NCBI GenBank assembly: GCA_021186555.1
Contig: JAJKFL010000006.1
Coordinates: 33,229,478-33,293,477, forward strand
Length of the DNA stretch: 64,000 nucleotides
From: Reticulitermes speratus
Taxonomy: Eukaryota; Arthropoda; Insecta; Blattodea; Rhinotermitidae
Direction of reading: 5' to 3'
Positions 1-11,400 of this stretch are shown here, piece by piece (the stretch's first letter is position 1; every line of letters begins with the position of its first letter). The notes under the pieces were generated by a model. That model worked only from the letters and a program-made list of their open reading frames with translations, did no database searches and was not told the DNA's origin. Made by a program: the position numbers and the translations under genes.

Positions 1-104
1 AGTTTCGATTTCTGACACGTGTGGAAATAAAATACTTTCTTTGTGTTTATACTGTACTTCAGCACTAAGAATGACGAATGTATTTAGGAACGCTACTGTC
101 CTCG

Positions 105-496
105 TCAGATAACTTGATCCCTATTAGCGAGGTGCTGAAGAGGCAAGCTGGTCAGGGGGGAAGCACAGCGCACGCAGCTCCAACCTTTTTCTCTCTCCGT
201 TTCAAAAACATTGTCTGATAACTCGCAGGACTCTACAGTGTCGTTTAAGCAATGAGCGAATTGGAGTGTCAAAAATTTCTAACAAAGTAATTCATAGCAA
301 AGAGAGAGACATTATTAGCAGAGTAATCGATCGTTGCGTTGAAAACAGACAATGTACTCGTACTCCCAACAGAGTAGATGTTTTTTGGAGCAGGTATAAC
401 GTTGCCTGGCCATGCCGACGTGAGCCAAGCAGCGGCCGGATAGTGCCGACTACAGCTGTGTGCAGTGTTAGGGAGCTCAGGTATCAAGTTATCTGA
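105..496. mobile_element. Non-autonomous DNA transposon with terminal inverted repeats
   Basis: The left end TCAGATAACTTGATCCCT (105-122) is matched by the reverse complement of 479-496 with one mismatch. The element is 392 bp. An internal plus-strand ORF (266-496, 76 codons) begins MSKISNKVIHSKERDII, and its stop codon lies inside the right inverted repeat. The first ~25 residues look like the start of a small insect transposon-associated protein with a helix-turn-helix-like region, but this rests on memory of the pattern only. No target-site duplication is obvious. It is probably a deletion derivative or MITE. Confidence 0.5.
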
Positions 497-597
497 ATTA
501 ATCTGTACATACAGTTTTATTTGTTATACACAAAAATTATAGATAGCCTGCACTTCCAACCAAGTTAGTTAACAACAACGACGCCTACTACTTACCG

Positions 598-654
<57 letters not shown>

Positions 655-1649
655 ACTACTACACTACTTACTCTGCACATATTTTTCAACGTAGCTGACA
701 AAAATATTTTTCCTTAAAACATCTGTGAGCCAGTTACCACATTATTTCACTCCTCGTACTACATTCGCATATTTTTTCTGACTTATGTGTTCTGAAACGC
801 TGAGGCCTCTATGTATAAATACATATACTCTTTGTTTAGAATCAGAGATTATGGAACATACCACTTCCTGGTCTATCGGATGGTTAAGAAATTTTCCGCC
901 TTTCAGGAAACTCGAAGCTTCATTACCGTGTTTACACACACCTAGCACTGGCCACATCCTGATCGGCCGAATCCTATACACATTCCTACAATTTTATTTC
1001 TCCAACAAATATTTTAACACTATCCTCTCTCTTCCAGATATTACTTCCTAAGATGTCTTGCTCATCCCCCTCAAAACAACAAGCGAATTTGTTGTTTTTT
1101 TTTTGAAGGGGAACTTCACGAATCAGGGCCTACCTTAATGTCCGGTGTGCTGAAAGACGTTTCTGAGATCGTCACTTGTTGATGGTAACTTTCGTCGTAG
1201 CCATAGTTTACATGGCCGTTGCCGGGCGCGTCCTGACCTTCGATTGGATGATACGGGTCCTTAACCGAAAGAAATTACAAGGAAGATATTTACAGCACAT
1301 ACAGTATTTGAGGAAATGCATATAATATATCAGTTTGTCTTTTCTACCAATGTTTGAACTAACAACTGATTGTAAGTTTATCATCTCATAGAATGTGAAG
1401 CCGTGTAATTTGGTAGACAGGTGCCGACGTTTCGGAGGAAACTGTCTCATTTTTAAAAGTAGAAGACAGTCAAAGGTGACATCATCCTCCATGTAGAAGA
1501 CTGAGGCAGCAGTTCCCGCAACCTTTGGTTTCTGCCTACTTCTCTACACAGCATTACATCCATGCAGGCTGTAATCTAACTGTTACTGCCCTGATAGCTT
1601 CACATCTCGTATAACATAACAAGTCATCTGGTTTACTGAATAGTCACAA
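497..1649. other. Non-coding stretch with a (CTA)n microsatellite
   Basis: A pure CTA/TAC trinucleotide run occupies about 598-654. A copy of the recurrent GAAAC hairpin motif sits on the minus strand at about 1390-1480 (GCCGACGTTTCGGAGG on the plus strand). A poly-T run is at 1094-1105. No exon was recognised. Confidence 0.6.
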
Positions 1650-1920
1650 CTGATCTCGGTGGCCGTGCGTTCTAAGGCAGTAGTTCTGCGGTCGCTTGAT
1701 TGCTGCGATTGCAGGCTCGAATTCGGCTGAGGTCATGGATGTTAGTCTCTTCTGTTTGTTGTGTGTTTTGTAGATAGCGGCTTCTGCGACGAGCTGATCA
1801 CTCGTTCAGAGAAGTCCTACCGGGTGTGTGTGTGTGTGTGTCTAATTGAGTGTGATCTAGAAACTTCAACAAAGAGGAGGCCTAGGCCCGAGTTGGGCTT
1901 TTGCGCCACGGATAAAAAAA
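1650..1920 (+). mobile_element. tRNA-derived SINE, family 1, subfamily A
   Basis: It starts TGATCTCGGTGGCCGTGCG and carries a degenerate Pol III B-box (GGCTCGAATTC). The body shares GCTGATCACTCGTTCAGAGAAGTCCTACC with the copies at 6.5, 21.6, 34.6, 53.3 and 54.6 kb. A (GT)n run lies inside, and it ends GGGCTTTTGCGCCACGG followed by an A-rich tail. Confidence 0.8.
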
Positions 1921-4074
1921 GTAATTGACTGACTACCTGTTGCTAACCGAGTGACTGACTGAAATACAAATGGCTGAATAAGTGGCTCAACGAAGGATTG
2001 ACTGACTAGCTGACTAGGCGACTCACTATATAACCAAATAACTGACTGAGTTATTTATAATAATGAGTGAATGAACGACTTACTGATAGAAGCACATTAG
2101 TTGGAGGGGAAGGAAGAACACGAGAAATATTACAAGGAAAACAGGGAGGAAAATAAGGGACAGTAGGAGGAGCAGCAACGGTTGGAAGAACATAAGGAAT
2201 ATGAAAAGAAGTAGAAGGAGAAGGAAAAGGAGAAGGGAACAAGAAGAAGCGCAAGAACGGGAACTATAAATGATAGGAGGAGAACTATGAAAATAAGTGA
2301 CGTATGGAATGGAACAAGGAGTTAGTGAGCTTAACAACGGCACATGTCCGTCACGATCCATTCACGAACTATGAAGCAGGCCTCAAAGCTCTCACCCCTT
2401 GTCTCCGCTGCAAAGTGTTGTCGACGCCGACAACAGCACCGTACGTTCCAGTTTCTGCTTCCTCCACGATCTTCGTGTCTTCAGTTCGTTCTTTCGGGAC
2501 AAAAAACTGAAAAACAAAATATTTTTTGAATAATTTAATATGCGCATCTTCCAATCAAGTGCGTACATCTATGTAGAAGACAGTGAAATAAAAAAAATAT
2601 TTAAAAGTATATATTTCGAGTATTTAAATGTGTCAGACATAAACTTAATGTTCTTTGCGATTGCGATGTTTATAATTTTCAAAACAGGAACATTTCTTTT
2701 AATTGTGTTTTCACCTACTCTAGTGCCATACCAAATCTCACAGTCATAAATTAATCACTCTTCTACGAGTACAGATTGCATACATTCTTATTATTAGTAG
2801 TAATTTTTAAATATTCACATGTATGCAATTTCCTGTTTGTGTATTTGTTAGCGCTAAATTTTCTCCAACCTTAAATCCTTATGGCAGTTTTGTTTATATG
2901 ACTGACGGCATGCAATGTAAGTACCTACTTCAATAATGTGGCTTCCGATTGCTTGAAATACTTACCGAGTGTACTAAAATAATTAACCTTTGCAATCCAA
3001 ATTCTTGTTATGAATGCCAAGAGTGTGGTCCAAATTATTTTCTAAGAAAATCCCTAATATTCGAAGTTCAAACGCGTCATTATATGGCAGAAGCTAGGAA
3101 AGACCAACATAAAACACTGTGAAATAACGTGTCGATTTGAGCTCGACATTGAGCCTGGCAAAGCGGAATGCAGTGTCGAGATTAACTTGACATAGGACCG
3201 ATACATTTTAATAGTAACAGTATAAAACTCATTGTATCCACTGATGACCCCTTCATTCTTAGACGACATTTCTTTTATATTTACAGCCTTTCCAATACAC
3301 AACGTTTTAGTGATGACACATAAACATGTACGAACATTTCTCTGTATTAAACAGTTAATACTTATTTCATTACAGAACACTGACTTTGTACTTGGAATAT
3401 TTAAGTTATATATTTATAAACAAACTTTTAGTGAGCTATATTTTTAATATGGTGTTTCAGTTATAGTGAACTTGAAAAACCTGACCAAACGGACGACCTT
3501 GCATTGACCATAAGCGGTGATTCCCCTTACTGCCACGGTCACATGCGTGAAATTGAATGTGTGACGGTGATTAAATTCAGACACGAGTATGGATATTTCC
3601 TGCCTCATATCCATTGCAAAACGAGGACAAATGACAGGTGTTATTTGCGATATAGACCTTTCAAGGCTGTAAGAGATATGCGTTGATTACATGCAGAACG
3701 ATTTGGACGCTCGCTTACTCTGACGGACAGACAATCAGTCACGTGTCTGAGGGACATATTTAAGACGATATGCAGATATATGCAGTATTGGGTCTGAGAT
3801 TTGCATAGCTTTCAGGAGTAGCGGCTTGAAATGGAGCATGACAACTTCTTCCTCAACCATTTTTAGTTCACAGGACATAAACGTCATCTCATCGCATCGG
3901 CGATAGATAATTACTGCTCCTGATAGAACTTAGTAAATAAATTAAACCAACAATCACTTGATTAGATATACTTTTGTCAACGCGAATTAGCCAGGCGATT
4001 AGGAAGGCGGTCAGTCAATAGGAAAACTAGTACCTCTTTAGTCAGTAGATATTTCATTAAAAGACGATGTTCTG
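1921..4074. other. Non-coding stretch, purine-rich tract
   Basis: About 2100-2260 is strongly purine-rich (GGAGGAAG-type repeats), which creates spurious minus-strand ORFs rich in serine, phenylalanine and leucine. The rest is AT-rich and unique-looking. I recognise no exon. It lies downstream of the last visible SLC45 exon and is probably intron of that gene. Confidence 0.5.
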
Positions 4075-5293
4075 GTTGGTAATCCCCACCTACATGCTGT
4101 AGCACTATATCTTTAACAGCTCATACTCTTATCTGGAGAGAACCACCTACCTGCTCCTGTCACTATTTTATAAGCAGCTCATACACTCTTTTGCAGATAT
4201 CCACCTTTCTTGACCTCTCACTATCTCACTAACAGCTGATGCTCCTTTCTAAAGAGAACTACCTACCTGCTCCTGTCACTATTTTATAAGGAGCTCATAC
4301 ACTCTTTTGCAGATATCCACCTTTCTTGACCTCTCACTATCTCACTAACAGCTGATGCTCCTTTCTAAAGAGAACTACCTACCTGCTCCTGTCACTATTT
4401 TATAAGCAGCTGATACACTCTTTTGCAGATATCCACCTTTCTTGACCTCTCACTATCTCACTAACAGCTGATGCTCCTTTCTAAAGAGAACTACCTACCT
4501 GCTCCTGTCACTATTTTATAAGCAGCTGATACACTCTTTTGCAGATATCCACCTTTCTTGACCTCTCACTATCTCACTAACAGCTGATGCTCCTTTCTAA
4601 AGAGAACTACCTACCTGCTCCTGTCACTATTTTATAAGCAGCTGATACACTCTTTTGCAGATATCCACCTTTCTTGACCTCTCACTATCTCACTAACAGC
4701 TCATACTCTTATCTGGAGATAACCACCTACCTGCTCCTGTCACTGTCTTATAAAAACCTGATATCCCCTGGATATATCCACGTATAAGCTTCTCTCAGTA
4801 TTTCACTAACAGCTGATGCTTTTACCTGGAGGTAACAACTACATGCCCTTGTCACTATTTTATTAAAAGCTGATACTCTTACCAATATTTTTATCTATGC
4901 AGACAAACACAGCACAGACTGAAAATAGTGGTACATACATGCACAACGGGATGGATAATCCAAAAATCGCTGATACTCTTGTCTGGAAATAACCACCTAC
5001 TTGCTCCAGTCACTATTTTAATAACAGCTGATACTCTCTCTGGTGATACCACCTACCTGCTTCTCTCACTAATTTATTAATAACTGATACTCGCGTCTGG
5101 AAATAGCACCTACCTGCTCCTATCACTATTTCTTTGACAGTTGACACCTTTTTCTGGAGGTAACCACCTACATGCTTGTGTGACTAATTTATTAACAGCT
5201 GATACTCTAGTCTGGAAATGTCCGCCTATCTGTTCCAGTCATTAAAGCATTAACAGTTGGCTGGTCTGCTCCCTTCTGAAGGTCCCCACATAC
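4075..5293. repeat. Minisatellite of ~58-bp monomers (116-bp dimers) adjoining an exon donor site
   Basis: CTGCTCCTGT recurs at 4151, 4267, 4383, 4499, 4615 and 4731, exactly 116 bp apart. Each dimer has one monomer with CCTACCTGCTCCTGTCACT and one with CCTTTCTTGACCTCTCACT. More diverged single monomers continue from about 4790 to 5293. In total there are about 20 monomers. Read on the minus strand, the good monomers contain CAGGAGCAG|GTAGGTGG. This matches the exon E splice donor at 5293/5294 (CAGGAGCAG|GTATGTGG), so the exon junction is effectively the first monomer of the array. Confidence 0.9.
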
Positions 5294-5421
5294 CTGCTCC
5301 TGTTGCTCCAAGAGGTCTAGCGGTATCTCCTTGAAGCTTGTCAAAGTGAAGGCGACGCAAACGATAAAGATGAATGTGATCAGCGTGAACACGGCTCTCA
5401 CGTGACCTCCAAGAAACGCTC
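5294..5421 (-). CDS. SLC45: SLC45 exon E: TM6 and start of the central loop
   Basis: The acceptor is TTGACACAG|GAGCG and the donor is GAGCAG|GTATGTGG. The 128-nt exon begins phase 1 and ends phase 0. It encodes AFLGGHVRAVFTLITFIFIV, then CVAFTLTSFKEIPLDLLEQQEQ split across TM6 and the loop. This is the end of the first six-helix bundle. The donor sits at the edge of the minisatellite that repeats this junction. Confidence 0.93.
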
Positions 5422-8400
5422 CTGTGTCAAAGAAAAACATTTTACGAGGAAAAGCTACAGCATCTGTGCAAGCACTGCAATAGGCTTTCTCGTAATTTGC
5501 ATATAAACCATACACGAAAATACTGTCCCTAAGGTCATGTGACCTCCTATGAATAACGAACTGCTTGGTACAGGGCATTCCTTTAATATCCAAGTTTTGT
5601 TTCCTGATCAAGAAATATCTTGCTGTCATGGATTTTTGACATGGTTTCATACATATGCTTTTAAAGCATGTACTATCTCCTAACAAAACGCTTATACACA
5701 CATTTAATTTTCCTCACAATATCTGAAAGGGATGCAACCCTGCAGTCCTTATGCACGAGCCGCCCCAGGTACACATAATAACCACTGTGCTATAACCTCT
5801 TAAAGCACAGTGGTTACACTATGAATTGATTTCTTTTAACTCTAAAAGCTCCACATTCTGCCCTAATAATGTATTATTTTTTCAGTATGGTTGTGACAGT
5901 AAACAGCGATTATTTCCGTAAGCGCAATTTTGCTGCTGATGTTTATAATGAAGAAGCTTTGTACTACGTTATTTTTATTTCTACTGGGAGCCAGGATATC
6001 ATAGTCGGTATACTGACTAGGCTACGGGCTGGTGGATCGTGGTTTGAATCTCTTCAGGGGCAAGATTTTTTGTCTTCTCCAATACGTCCAGACTGCTTCT
6101 GGAGTCCAATCAGCCCCCTATTAAATGGATATTCTGTTTCTTTCCGGGGTTTAGGGCGGCCGGGGCTTGTCGTTGTTTTGCTGGTATATTTTTGAAGAGT
6201 GTCCTTTCACTCAAAATAACAGGGAGCATATTAATATATTTATAGTCACAAGATTTGTTTCACGAGGCTCTTCCGTCTTCGATTATTCTAAATAGTTGCA
6301 TCCTTCTTAGTCTGTTAGATCAGTCTCATTCAGATTAGGATTAATATCATCCTCCTTGTCTTTATAGGACTCCACGTGAGCGAAGCCACGAGGCCAAATA
6401 CGAGTATAAGCTGTTGTTCTCTTGACTGGAGCCTGAATACGAGTACGTAAGACGTCAGTGACTACTACGTTATTTAAAAGCACTATAAATTTTATAACTT
6501 ATGTGGTTTTGACGCCGATCCCAGTGGCCGTCCCGTCTAAGACGTCGGTCTGAGGCCGCTTGCTTGCTGGGATTGCGGGTTCGAATCCCGCCTGGGGTAT
6601 GGACATCTGTCTCTTCTGAGTATTGTGCATTGTCAGTTAGAGGTCTCTGCGACGGGCTGATCACTCGTCCAGAGGAGTCCTACCGAGTGTGGTGTGTCTG
6701 AGTGTGATAGTGAAGCCTTGATAATGAGGAGGCCCTGGCCTACTAGGGGCTCTCGAGTCATGGAAAAAAAATGTAGCATTGAGATATATGAGTAAGCCTA
6801 CATTTTACCTGGACATAGTAAGTAAACACCAGGAAGCCTTCGGATTTTCAACAGGTCAGGAAGCCAGCATCAACTCGTATAAGCATATTTAACTGCTGGG
6901 ACTTAAAGGACAGAAATACATACATCTGTGCCATTATTACCTGAGCCTAGTGCCTTTGGGTTTCAGATTATCTGTGAAAAGTCGTAAGTCGCCAGGTAGT
7001 GATAAAATTCTGGCAAAACTGATCCAAACTTGGGAAGAAACATAACGTTCTGAGATCCATAACCTTATTAATTCTAATTACTTGTCTCAAGAGTTGAAGT
7101 AATCTGCTATTTTACCCTTTATAAGGGTGACAAAACTGACTGTATTAAGAGAGACGGAAGTTTGTCCAATATTCTTCCCTCCATTTTAAATCCTTGCAGA
7201 CAAAATTAATAGAGATCATCCAAATAGATTTCGAAGTAATACCTCAAACGCTGATCAGATATTTTGAAATTAGTCAGATACTGAACAGAAAACGGCAATA
7301 ATTCCTTATGTATATTTCTAGAGGACGTTAATGAAACTTTGGCTCCGGTAAAATTCGAAGAAATTCTTGACTGGCCAGGTAACTTTCATGACAGATTCTC
7401 TTCCATAGAATTAGTTAGTTAGTGGGACCCTGAAGTCGATTCTGTGCCTTTTAATTCAACTTCTTCTGCAAAATTCCGTACGTATGAATGTCCGTTTGTT
7501 GTTAGCTTACCCAACGCAGTGACGTCCCAGTCGATGGCCCCCAGCGCGTACCCCAGGCTGCCCCCCAGGCCCGCCATTATTGTGAAAGTACTCAGACCGC
7601 AGGCATGATCATCTGGGACAAGGAAATACGGAACTTAAATGGTACAATTGTGATAGACTGCGCTTGCCCTACGGACAAGCCGGAATATTATTAAACAAGA
7701 TCATGCTAATCATCCTGTCAGGTGTGCTAAGCAACATTACCGTTCATTGTTTTTTCACAATTAATTCAACTTTCTGTAAATTTGATTTTAAAGGAAACAT
7801 CCGTGCGAATAGCAACTGAGCGCCCGAACAGAAAATGAAGACTGGGGGAAAAAAACTGCACCTCGGTAGTTTAGGAACAGGCGACTGTGAGTAAAACTTC
7901 ACAATTCATTACAGTAATTTAAGCCACTGGCATAGGCCAACTTTGACAATTGCAGGACGCCAGCCCGTTCGAGCGCTGCTGACTGCTTTGTGAGTTAAAT
8001 GCAAACACAAATCCTTAAACAGTAAGTCCTACAGAACTACATTCATTCAAAAGAGCAGCTACGTGTTTCAGTCACAATTGACCACCATCAGGCTATCATA
8101 CAATATTTAAAAGAAGGTAAAATATAATATATATAAATTCATCATTCTAATTTTACTTTGTGGGATTTCACAAGTCCGCAGTTATTACAAAGATAAAACT
8201 GTAAAATTGAATTGCTCAATATGTAGCTGATTGACGGTTCAGCGATTTTTGGCAAGATGTATATTTTAGCGTTACATTTCTTAAAACCAAAGCGTAAAAT
8301 TGCTGGATAATTATTATTAGATAATAATGTTTTTAAATTCGTGTGATACTTTATATGCACAAATTAGAGTCATGTGCGTCAGCTACATATTCTGCGTTGA

Positions 8401-11400
8401 TCGGATATTTTGTATACATCTCACCGAATGTAGGGGAGCTGGTAACACGGAAGGAGACCGTGAATGTATTGTCACGTACCCCTTACATGATATTCATTAA
8501 TCTGCGCTTTTTCACTATTATGTGGTTTTCTACCTGATTTTAGGAGTTCTTGATGGATGTTTTTAAAAGTATTTGATTGTATCGGCGTGTACACTCATTG
8601 CGTAACGTCTCACGACCTAAGGCTTAAGTCGTGAGACGTTAGACAAACATGCCATTACTTCAGCGTAAAAATCATGTAAGTCGAACTTATCTAGGCCGAG
8701 GGATACTTATGCAGTTCTGTGTAAAGAAGAGTGAGCTTGTCGAACGGTGCAGTGTTCCTCTTACCGGGGACGGTGACGTCCAATAGGTACGCCCTGGATG
8801 GGCTCTGACAGGCGTCGGCGTCGAAGTCTAGGAGCACGGTGCCCAGCACGGTGAAGAAAACGCTCCAGGGGTGCGGGTAGTTCGCATCCGGCACCAGCGT
8901 GGAGTTGCTGTCTTCCGACCGGTTGCTGGGTGCCTCCGTGCCGTTGGCCGGGCGCTCCAAAGACGGATAGTAATCACCCAGTGCGCGCCCGATATTCTCT
9001 CCGTTAGGAACGAGCAATAAGCCTGCAAATTTTTTGGCATTGAACAGGAGACCTAAGCATCACCTACGCTTCTGAACTTCGCACTATCAGAAATGATCAG
9101 CTTCACACTTCGGCAGACTTTACTCCCAAAATAGAAATATCTCATTTCTCTATATATAGGCTAGGGGGCTACAGATTCCTTCTGGATGTTGCAGTTATGT
9201 TAGAAATTAAGATGTCCTGGGGACACAAACTCCTGGTTAGACAGTATCATATAATTTCACTCTGCTTCCATATTTTCGAATAGTAGAATTAAGTGTTGGA
9301 ATTGTATCATTATGGAAAATACACACATTAAATATATGTCAGTGTAAGGACAACTGATCATTTAAAGACGAAACTAGAAACAACTCCCGAAACGTGGTAT
9401 GTATAAATATGCTTCTTAGTTAATGCACAGTGCGGTGCAAGTTTCCGTGGATGACAAGGATTCTGGCTGCATTACTATCCTGATCGACAGCACCAACTAA
9501 CTGAATATCACAGAATCTTCCATGAAAATCTGACAGTTGCTGAGGTCGTCAAGAAATTGCCTTTTATGGAAATAGAATGTCAATGATCATTTCCGTAACA
9601 GTCAGCTACGTGATCACGTCCTGTGTAACGTGAATCCATTTCATATGTTCAAATCAAATCTATCTAAGGTTGCTTTAGAGCTGGGTCTATTCTTCCATCT
9701 ACCTCTTTATCTGTTTGTTTCTTCCACTAAAATAATGTACAGACCTACATATTTTATTATCCCATTCGAATACATCTTCTTTGATTTAATTCTATATGCA
9801 TTGTAGTATTCGGTACGCATTGTAGAATTCTGTATGCATTGTAGTATTCTGTATACATTGTAGTATGCTGTATGCATTGTAGTATGCTGTATGCATTGTA
9901 GTATGCTGTACGCATTGTAGTATTCTGTACGCATTGTAGTATTCTGTACGCATTGTAGTATTCTGTACGCATTGTAGTATTCTGTATGCATTATAGTATG
10001 CTGTATGCACTGTAGTATGCTGTAGGCAAATTGTAGTATTCTGTATGCATTGTAGTATGCTGTATGCATTGTGGTACGCTGTCTGTCTCTTTCTCTTTAT
10101 CACTTATTGCTATGCCATAGTCGTATGATTTGTCACATTGTTTCACAACGGCTAATGCCTTATTCGTGTTTAGCTCGTATGGTTCAGAACATTGTGTTGT
10201 CCTACAAATACACCCTCTCCTACCAGACAGCAGACGACAACAACACTACTCCACCGCCACAAAAGGCCTAAACATTTATCTAACACACAACACGAAAGTC
10301 GTACAGAGACATAAGTAGCAAGGACATAATAAAAACTTGTTACATGCAGAAACACGCATTTGTGGAATAATGCCACGAGACAGTGAGCTACAAATTTATG
10401 TACCGTCGCCTGCTAAACGTGACGAAGATAACAAGTAAGCAAATGCTTGGACGTGTTACAAAGGGGCTGCACAACGATTTTGATGAAACCCACCGACTGG
10501 TATTGTGATATTACCTACATAGGCTGCTTCTTCAAGAATAGTGAGTTTTGTGAAAATGTTACATAAGAAATGGCACATATAGACTTTTTTCTTTGTGGAG
10601 AAGGATCCCACAGCAGAAGCTGCGGACGCACCGCAGCCTTAAGGCTTATTGTGTAACCCTGTGATGAAGATGAAGAGAAGGATGATTAGTTTTTTTTTAT
10701 TTTTCCAAGTAATTGAGCACCAGTGAAATTAAATTGACAGGGGAAAACCGATGTACTCGGGGAAAAACCTGTCCCATTGCCACTTTGTCCACCACAAATC
10801 CCACATAGACTGACCCAGGATCGAACCCGGGCCTCCAGGGTGGGAGGCCTGCGACTAACCGCCTGAGCCATGGCATGGCCTTTACATATAGACTTTACTA
10901 TGGGCCCTTTTCGCTTATTTCAGAAATCTTTTTCTCGTAGTACTTTGCGAGATATCCCCCGAAAATACACTTAGGGCATGAAGCAATACAATTTGAAAAC
11001 AAATTCGCTTTGCAGGTCTATATGACACAATTAAGTATAGCACACTGCATATAAAATGTCCACAACACAAGACTTTATATATACCTGGTATACGTAAGTA
11101 CAGAATATAAAATTAAATTGAAATGTATTAAAAAGAATGAACAACGCATTTCTGTAAGTAAACTCTTCTTTACCTATGCGAATTCAACGTCTCTTAAAGC
11201 GAATCAAGGCGTATGAAATTTATAAATAGCAGTACTTAAATTTGTAGCATAGACAATGTGACTTGAATGAAGTCAAAGTGTGTTAGGCGACTCAGAAGAT
11301 ACCCTTTTAAATTAACTTAGGTAAATAATTCAGCGACTCTTACAATGAACCAAATTAAACTCTAATCAACATTCCGTGATAAAACTTAGTGTAAGTTTAC

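Noticed and set aside
4075-5293. CRISPR-like regular array
   Set aside because: Repeats are contiguous with no unique spacers and lie in a eukaryotic intron; it is a minisatellite.
9707-10103. Tyr/Gln-rich ORFs of 71-120 codons
   Set aside because: They overlap in three frames over the 19-bp minisatellite, so they reflect the repeat and not a gene.
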